DNA from: CAXXHQ01 sp963665265
GTDB taxonomy: Bacteria > Planctomycetota > Planctomycetia > Pirellulales > Thermoguttaceae
Reading direction: 5' to 3'
Length of the DNA stretch: 64,000 nt
Assembly: GCA_963665265.2 (NCBI GenBank)
Contig: OY762224.2
Location: forward strand, 930,001-994,000
Below, piece after piece: positions 58,674 through 64,000 of the stretch. Under the pieces are notes generated by a model. The model was not told the DNA's origin. It did not search any database and saw only the letters and a program-made list of their open reading frames with translations. Both the position numbers and the translations under genes were made by a program. The stretch's first letter is position 1. Each line of letters starts with the position of its first letter.

Positions 58674-58719
58674 CTCCGGATGCGTTCAGCTGATTGCTCT
58701 CAACGCTTGGATTTTTTAT

Positions 58720-60726
58720 ATGCCGTCCGATAACCAATCCGAAATTGCCCAGCTTCGAGACGAGATTCGTCGTCACGACCGTAAATATTACGTCGATGCG
58801 GCGCCCGACATCTCCGATCTAGAATACGACCGGCTCATTTCGCGGTTGAAGGAGCTTGAAGCCGCAAATCCGGATTTGATTACTCCCGATAGTCCGACGC
58901 AGCGGATCGGCGATCAGCCGGTCGAAGGTCTCGATGCGTATTCGCATCGCGTGCCGATGCTATCGATCGAGAATACCTACAGCGTCGAGGATTTGAAAAC
59001 TTACGGCGCCAAGGTGTCCAAACTGTTGCCCGGCGAGACGATTGAGTGGGTAGTCGAACTGAAGGTGGACGGCGTGGCGGCTTCGTTGATCTACGAGGAC
59101 GGCCTGCTCACGCATGCCGTGACTCGGGGCGACGGACGAACCGGCGACGACGTGACGCACAACATTCGCACGATCAAGGATATTCCGTTGCGTCTGGCGG
59201 GCGATCGATTTCCGCCTTTTCTGGAAGTCCGCGGCGAAATCTACATGACGAACTCAGACTTGGCCGCCTTGAACGAAGCTCAAGCGGCAAAGGGGGAATC
59301 TCCTTTCGCTAATACGCGGAACGTGACGGCCGGGAGTGTTCGACAACTCGATCCGCGCATCTGCGCCGAACGTCGGTTGCGATTTTTCGCCCATAGCGTC
59401 GGCGACACGACCGGTCTGGCCGCCAAGACTCACATGGAGTTTTTGGACGAAATGCGCTCGTTCGGCATTCCGCCGACTCCGCTGGTCGAGCGTTTCGCCT
59501 CGTTCGAGGCCGCCGTCGTCCATTGCGAGGAATTGATCGAGCGTCTGCATGAGCTCGACTTCGAAATCGACGGGCTGGTTTTGAAAGTAAACAGTTTCGA
59601 GCAGCGGGACCGGCTCGGTTCGACGTCGAAATGCCCGCGCTGGGTGATCGCTTACAAATTCGAGAAGTACGAGGCGGCGACTCGGTTGAACGAAATTCGC
59701 GTACAGGTGGGCAAGACCGGCGCGATTACGCCGGTCGCCGAGTTGCAACCGGTCGAACTGGCCGGCACGACGGTAAGCCGCGCCAGTTTGCACAACGCCG
59801 ACGAAATCGCGAGGAAAGACGTGCGCGTCGGTGACATGGTCGTCGTGGAAAAGGCGGGCAAAATCATTCCGCACATTGTGCGAGTCGAAAAACACCTACG
59901 TGCCGACGAATTGCCGCCGTTCTCCTTTCCGACCGAGTGCCCGGAGTGCGCGACGCCGCTCGTTCGAGACGAGGGGGGCGTCTACATCCGCTGTCCGAAC
60001 ATGAAATGCCCGGCGCAGGTGAAGGAACGGATTCGATATTTCGCTTCGCGCAACGCCATGGACATTGAAGGACTGGGCGACAAACTTGTCGATCAATTCG
60101 TCTCTTCCGGTTTAGTAAAGAGCTACGGCGATTTATATCGACTTGAGGATAATCAAGCTCGACTCCTCTCGATGGAGCGATTGGGCCGTAAATCGGTCGA
60201 TAAATTGCTCGACGCCGTGGACGCCAGTAAAACGAGAGGATTGGCGAGGCTTTTGAACGCGCTTTCGATTCGGCATGTGGGAACGCGTGTAGCCGCAGTG
60301 CTGGCCGAGCGGTTCGGCTCGCTCGACGCGTTGACGGCCGCGAGCGTTGAAGAGCTAAGCGCTACGAACGAAGTCGGCCCGATCATTGCCGAGAGCGTTT
60401 ATTCTTTTTGGCACAGTCCTTTCGGTGAAGAGACGGCGGCCGAATTGAAGGCTTTAGGCGTTTCGACCGAAGCGATCAAATCGGACGCCGGGCCGCGCAA
60501 ACTGGAGGGCAAAACGCTCGTCGTAACTGGAACGCTGACGAAATTCTCACGCGATCAAATCGAAGAGTTGATTTCGAAGCACGGCGGCCGGGCGGCTTCG
60601 AGCGTATCGAAGAATACCGACTATCTCGTCGCCGGCGAAAAGGCCGGAAGCAAACTCGAGAAGGCGCGATCGCTGGGCGTGCCGATTCTTTCCGAGGCCG
60701 AGTTCGAGGCGCTGGTCAGCGAATAA
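58720..60726 (+). CDS. ligA: NAD-dependent DNA ligase
   Basis: A 668-residue LigA, the standard length. The N-terminal Ia domain contains HDRKYYVDAAPDISDLEYD. The adenylated Lys115 is in VVELKVDGVAASLIY. NTRNVTAGSVRQLDPRICAE and FEIDGLVLKVN are nucleotidyltransferase motifs. The OB fold has VGKTGAITPVAELQPVEL. A four-Cys zinc finger (CPECATPL, CPNMKCPA) and helix-hairpin-helix motifs follow. A BRCT domain closes the chain (GKTLVVTGTLTKFSRDQIEE and FEALVSE). It seals nicks in DNA replication and repair, using NAD+. Confidence 0.98.
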   Translation: MPSDNQSEIAQLRDEIRRHDRKYYVDAAPDISDLEYDRLISRLKELEAANPDLITPDSPTQRIGDQPVEGLDAYSHRVPMLSIENTYSVEDLKTYGAKVSKLLPGETIEWVVELKVDGVAASLIYEDGLLTHAVTRGDGRTGDDVTHNIRTIKDIPLRLAGDRFPPFLEVRGEIYMTNSDLAALNEAQAAKGESPFANTRNVTAGSVRQLDPRICAERRLRFFAHSVGDTTGLAAKTHMEFLDEMRSFGIPPTPLVERFASFEAAVVHCEELIERLHELDFEIDGLVLKVNSFEQRDRLGSTSKCPRWVIAYKFEKYEAATRLNEIRVQVGKTGAITPVAELQPVELAGTTVSRASLHNADEIARKDVRVGDMVVVEKAGKIIPHIVRVEKHLRADELPPFSFPTECPECATPLVRDEGGVYIRCPNMKCPAQVKERIRYFASRNAMDIEGLGDKLVDQFVSSGLVKSYGDLYRLEDNQARLLSMERLGRKSVDKLLDAVDASKTRGLARLLNALSIRHVGTRVAAVLAERFGSLDALTAASVEELSATNEVGPIIAESVYSFWHSPFGEETAAELKALGVSTEAIKSDAGPRKLEGKTLVVTGTLTKFSRDQIEELISKHGGRAASSVSKNTDYLVAGEKAGSKLEKARSLGVPILSEAEFEALVSE

Positions 60727-60792
60727 CAATTTGGCGAGTTATATTCCCGATAGCGTTACGCCTTATTCGATAAGGGGCGGAAAGGAAGCGCT

Positions 60793-61980
60793 ATGTGGTC
60801 GAGAAAACGAATTGATATTAGTTGGGCGGATTTGCTCTTCGGGCTGACGCGGATTTTCGTTTCTCCCGATCGCGGAGAATCGGAGAGACTTGTGGCGGAA
60901 AATTGGGCGAAGCCGGAGGAGATTATCCCATGCTTGTCGGTGCGGAGCGGGTTTGATTTATTCCTTGAAGCCGCCGCATTCCCCGAAGGGTGCGAAATTC
61001 TCGTCTCGGCCGTCACGATACCGGACATGGCCGCGATCATTCGTCGACATGGGTTAGTCCCCGTTCCGGTCGATGTGGAGCCGAGTCGCATGGCGCCGAC
61101 GGAAGAATCGTGGCGAAGAGCGATCACGCCGGCGACGAGAGCGATACTCGTCGCTCATCTATTTGGCGGCGTCGCGCCGATGGAGCCGATAGCGAGACTG
61201 GCCGAAGAGCATGGGCTAACGATAATCGAGGATTGCGCCCAAGCGTATTTCGGGTCGGAACGGCAAGGGGCCGACGAGGCGGACGTTTGCATGTTCAGCT
61301 TCGGAGCGATTAAGAGCAATACGGCTTTGGGAGGAGCGATCCTAAGAGTGCGAAACGCCGCGATACTCGAAAAAATGCGAGGAAGGCAAGCGGATTATCC
61401 TTTGCAAAGCCGATTTACCTACGCGAAGTCGATCCTAAAATTCGCCGGGATGAAAGCATTGTCGAATCGGACGCCGATGGCCATTTTAATTCGAGCGGCG
61501 AAAGTATTCGGAAGAAATTATGACGAATGGATCAATCGCTCGTCGCGCGGCTTTCCCGGCGACGATTTGTTCTCGCAAATTCGTCGCAAACCTTGCGTCG
61601 CGCTTTTAGCGATGTTAAACCGACGAATGAAACGTTTCGATTCAGGTCGATTGCACGCGCATATTGAAGTAGGTAGAAGGCTATGCGGGACATTTGCGGA
61701 AGGCGACGTTTGTCCGGGGGCGGCGAACGCGCGACATTCTTTTTGGGTTTTTCCGATCCTTGCCGAAAGGCCGGAGCGCATGATCGACGGCTTGGCGAAG
61801 ATCGGATTTGACGCCACGAACCGATGCAGCTTACGAGTTGTGACGAAAGAGGGAATCGCAACGGAAACGTCGCGGCGAACGCTCGAAAAAATCGTTTTTC
61901 TTCCGTTTTATCCGGAAATGCCGGCGAAGGAATCGGCAAGGCTCATCGCCGAGGCATTTCGATTGAGAAGCGTTTCTTAA
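60793..61980 (+). CDS. DegT/DnrJ/EryC1-family PLP aminotransferase
   Basis: A 395-residue sugar-aminotransferase-like protein. AAAGGA ends six bases before the ATG. The PLP-binding Asp is in TIIEDCAQAYFG and the likely Schiff-base Lys in MFSFGAIKSNTALGGAIL. The usual pattern has His before the Lys (SFHxxK) and two acidic Gly after it (GEGG); both differ here, so it is a diverged member. Segments after residue 200 are only weakly family-like. Relatives act in nucleotide-sugar or aminoglycoside pathways. Nothing nearby gives the substrate. The hairpin CCTTAT-TCG-ATAAGG lies at 60761-60775. Confidence 0.82.
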   Translation: MWSRKRIDISWADLLFGLTRIFVSPDRGESERLVAENWAKPEEIIPCLSVRSGFDLFLEAAAFPEGCEILVSAVTIPDMAAIIRRHGLVPVPVDVEPSRMAPTEESWRRAITPATRAILVAHLFGGVAPMEPIARLAEEHGLTIIEDCAQAYFGSERQGADEADVCMFSFGAIKSNTALGGAILRVRNAAILEKMRGRQADYPLQSRFTYAKSILKFAGMKALSNRTPMAILIRAAKVFGRNYDEWINRSSRGFPGDDLFSQIRRKPCVALLAMLNRRMKRFDSGRLHAHIEVGRRLCGTFAEGDVCPGAANARHSFWVFPILAERPERMIDGLAKIGFDATNRCSLRVVTKEGIATETSRRTLEKIVFLPFYPEMPAKESARLIAEAFRLRSVS

Positions 61981-62451
61981 GTGCGTTCAAGCGATAAGGA
62001 TTAATTCTCGTCGACTTAACGAATGGCGCCTAATGGATGAGGTTTTCGTTCGAGACCGCACGCGCGCCGAGCGGCTCTCCCCCCGAAACGATTATCGTGG
62101 ACCGACGATCTCGATCAAAGCGAATTACGCCGCAAATCCTTGGCGTTTCTATTTTTGTTATTTCCAAAAAAGAAGCTTGACAATTGCATGTGCGACCTAT
62201 GTTTCTGTAACCTCTCGCAGTTGGACTATACGAATTAGCGGTTGTTAGGTTCGGCTGACGCCCTTGGTAAGAGGGAATGAGAGGTTTATACGAAAAAATG
62301 GGGGGGGACCCCGGAACATCGTCGCGGCCTTGCATCCTACCTTTGATTTTGAGCGTAAGCTCTTTCTCCCTGAAACCTCCAAGGCCACTGACGGCGTCGC
62401 TGCGCCTCCCCTCTAGCGTTTTCTCGCGTTCTTTTTCAAGGAGTGGATGGC
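61981..62451. other. Intergenic region upstream of the second MCP gene
   Basis: 471 bases. TTGACA is present at 62177-62182, but no -10 lies at the right distance. A GAGCGTAAGCTC palindrome lies at about 62351-62362. It ends with AAGGAG about 12 bases before ATG 62452. No gene is seen. Confidence 0.4.
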
Positions 62452-64000
62452 ATGTTAAAGAATTTCTCGATTCGAACTAAGTTGTTCGCCGTGGTCGGCG
62501 TATTGGCGGCGTTGGCCGTCGGGCTCACGTATCTTTCGTTGAACAAGCTGAGCGCGATCAACAATCAGCTCGAAAACATCGCGGAAGTGACTTCGCAGCG
62601 GGCGTTGCTCGCCGCCCAACTCAACGACGACATTACTCGATTGCATCGCGGCGAGAAGAACATCGTTCTCTCCGATAAGGTCGAGGACATGGACCGTTAC
62701 GCAGTCGAAATTCAAAAACGCAAAGAGGCGTTGGCGTCGCACTTGAAGAAATTGGAGTCTCTCTCGGACGACGAGGGCAAGAAGTTAATCGGCGAATTCC
62801 GAACTGCTTACGAGGAGTATTTGGCAGTTTCGGCGAAAGTTCAGGAAAACGCCCGTAAGAACACGAACGCGTTGGCGGCCGAGATGGCGAAGAGCCCGGA
62901 CCGAACGAAGTTATTCAATAGTCTGACGGACGCGATCGGCGGCGTCGCCGATCGAACGGAGAAGGAGGCCGAGAATCGGTTGCAGTCTCTAAAGGATTTG
63001 AAGAATAAGAGAGTGGACGAGGCGATCGCGGCGACGGCCGAAACGCAAAAGAGGATCGTTTTGTTGGCGCGATGCAAAGAAGGCGCGTACAACATGCTCC
63101 GCGCGGAGAAGAACACGATTCTCGCCTCGGAAATCGTCGATATGGACAAGTTCGCCAAGAAATTCGCCGAGAGCAAGGCGATCGTCGAGGATTCGGCGCG
63201 AGAGCTTAAAGCGACCGCTTCGGATTCCGACAAGAAAGACATCGACGCATTTTTAAGCGGTCTGGCGAATTTTTGCGATGAGAACAAGAAGATCGAGGCG
63301 TTGACGCGGGAAAACTCGACGTTGGTCGCTCGACAATTATCGGATACGAAAGGCCGCGAAGCGATCGCCAAGGCGCAAAAAGTGATGGACTCGATCGCTG
63401 ATTCGGCGGATAAGAGCATGAAGGCCGACGTGCAATCGAGCGCCGACGCCTACGTCGCCGCGAAATGGATGATGTATTCGGTCAGCGCCGTGGGTATTTT
63501 GGCCTCGGTCGGCTTGGCCTTTATCGTGGTGATGGGCATCGTCGGCGCGATTCGCAAGGCGGTCGAAGTGATTACGGCTTTCGCCGCCGGAGATTATTCC
63601 AAGCATTTGGAGATCGACGGCAAAGACGAGATCGCCGTGATGGCGGTTTCGTTGAACAAGGCGATCGACTCGACCGGCGAGGCGATGAACAAAATCAAGG
63701 AGGCCGCCGAACGCGACCGCCATGCGCAAGCCGAGGCGGAACGCAAGGTCAAACATATTCTTGAGGTCGCTAACAAAGTCGGCCAAAAAGATTACACGAA
63801 GAAGGTCGAAGTTACGGGCGACGACGCCTTGGGGCAACTCGGCGACGGGTTGCGCGCGTTCTTCGCCGATAAGCAAGAGACCGAGCGTCGCGAAGAGGAA
63901 AAAGCCGCGCTCGAGCGCGAAGCGGCCGAAGTGTTGCGCAGCAAGGTGGACGGTTTGCTCGATGTGGTGAACGCCGCCGCGAAGGGCGATTTAACCAAGC
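62452..64000 (+). CDS. Methyl-accepting chemotaxis protein, N-terminal part (cut by window edge)
   Basis: The first 516 residues of a chemoreceptor paralogous to the one at 11052-13349. It starts MLKNFSIRTKLFAVVGVLAA with TM1 at about 8-28. The helical sensor domain carries SQRALLAAQLNDDITRLHRG, nearly the same as in the paralogue. TM2 is in KWMMYSVSAVGILASVGLAF, followed by HAMP (SAFAAGDYSKHLEIDG-like segment). A charged coiled coil and a further KVEVTGDDALGQLGDGL block, which the other copy lacks, come before the LDVVNAAAKGDLTK stretch at the window edge. The signalling tip is outside the window. Confidence 0.93.
   Translation, partial: MLKNFSIRTKLFAVVGVLAALAVGLTYLSLNKLSAINNQLENIAEVTSQRALLAAQLNDDITRLHRGEKNIVLSDKVEDMDRYAVEIQKRKEALASHLKKLESLSDDEGKKLIGEFRTAYEEYLAVSAKVQENARKNTNALAAEMAKSPDRTKLFNSLTDAIGGVADRTEKEAENRLQSLKDLKNKRVDEAIAATAETQKRIVLLARCKEGAYNMLRAEKNTILASEIVDMDKFAKKFAESKAIVEDSARELKATASDSDKKDIDAFLSGLANFCDENKKIEALTRENSTLVARQLSDTKGREAIAKAQKVMDSIADSADKSMKADVQSSADAYVAAKWMMYSVSAVGILASVGLAFIVVMGIVGAIRKAVEVITAFAAGDYSKHLEIDGKDEIAVMAVSLNKAIDSTGEAMNKIKEAAERDRHAQAEAERKVKHILEVANKVGQKDYTKKVEVTGDDALGQLGDGLRAFFADKQETERREEEKAALEREAAEVLRSKVDGLLDVVNAAAKGDLTK

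Noticed and set aside
62177..62200. TTGACA upstream of the second MCP as a promoter
   Set aside because: No acceptable -10 sequence at 16-18 bases; spacing to the nearest TATGTT is only 15.

Overview
The window is bacterial chromosome from a planctomycete, most likely a member of the Pirellulales. The evidence is a DUF1559 pseudopilin-like protein, several PEP-CTERM surface proteins, a DUF1207 protein, a MetX-MetW fusion, a very large membrane protein rich in Lys, Gln, Ser and Asp, and a glmU-prs-rplY-pth-rpsF-ssb-rplI gene string. No rRNA, tRNA, CRISPR array or prophage was seen.

Layout. 1-2000 (minus): a MetX-MetW fusion cut by the window edge, then a P-II protein. 2169-3876 (minus): two overlapping COG3541-type nucleotidyltransferases. 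3978-9008 (minus): the ribosomal/replication housekeeping operon, ending in a strong intrinsic terminator. 9446-15277: a secreted hypothetical, then chemotaxis and signalling genes (cheW, an MCP, and an NtrC-type regulator broken by a one-base frameshift). 15581-19590 (plus): a three-gene cassette with a Pro/Ser-rich membrane protein, a CpsD-like ATPase with a defective Walker A motif, and an ExeA-like ATPase. 19623-23472 (minus): cutA, DUF486, macrodomain protein, hypothetical, ROK glucokinase. 23909-30956: a thioredoxin-protease fusion, a SUMF1-like PEP-CTERM protein, DUF1207, a YidR-like propeller and a LuxR-type regulator with a degenerate receiver. 31227-35413 (plus): a GNAT enzyme, then a cobalamin riboswitch followed by DUF1559, DUF4465/PEP-CTERM and CobO genes. 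35569-40174 (minus): trmL and the giant membrane protein. 40718-46959 (plus): a beta-repeat PEP-CTERM protein and a 1108-residue reductase fusion. 47019-50308: a RAYT/IS200-like transposase bracketed by palindromes, a tannase-like esterase and two small membrane proteins. 50585-56249 (minus): a giant flagellin and an MsbA-like ABC exporter. 56516-64000 (plus): murD, a candidate small RNA, a cupin, ligA, a DegT-family aminotransferase and a second MCP cut by the right edge.

The strongest candidate for an undescribed system is the cobalamin-riboswitch operon at 32182-35413. It joins a pseudopilin-like DUF1559 protein and a surface DUF4465/PEP-CTERM protein to a corrinoid adenosyltransferase, which suggests corrinoid capture at the cell surface followed by adenosylation. 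Second is a single-chain enzyme that fuses a sirohaem nitrite/sulfite-reductase module to a GltD-like flavin module and a ferredoxin tail, apparently its own electron supply. Third is an unassigned 110-nt RNA locus at 57951-58097 with a good promoter, a long hairpin and a T-run.

Intergenic DNA carries at least three dispersed repeat families: a C/T-rich family built on CCCTA words, a CTCTGCG/CTCCGCG family, and a composite palindromic family. Two long MCP paralogues lie near the two ends of the window.
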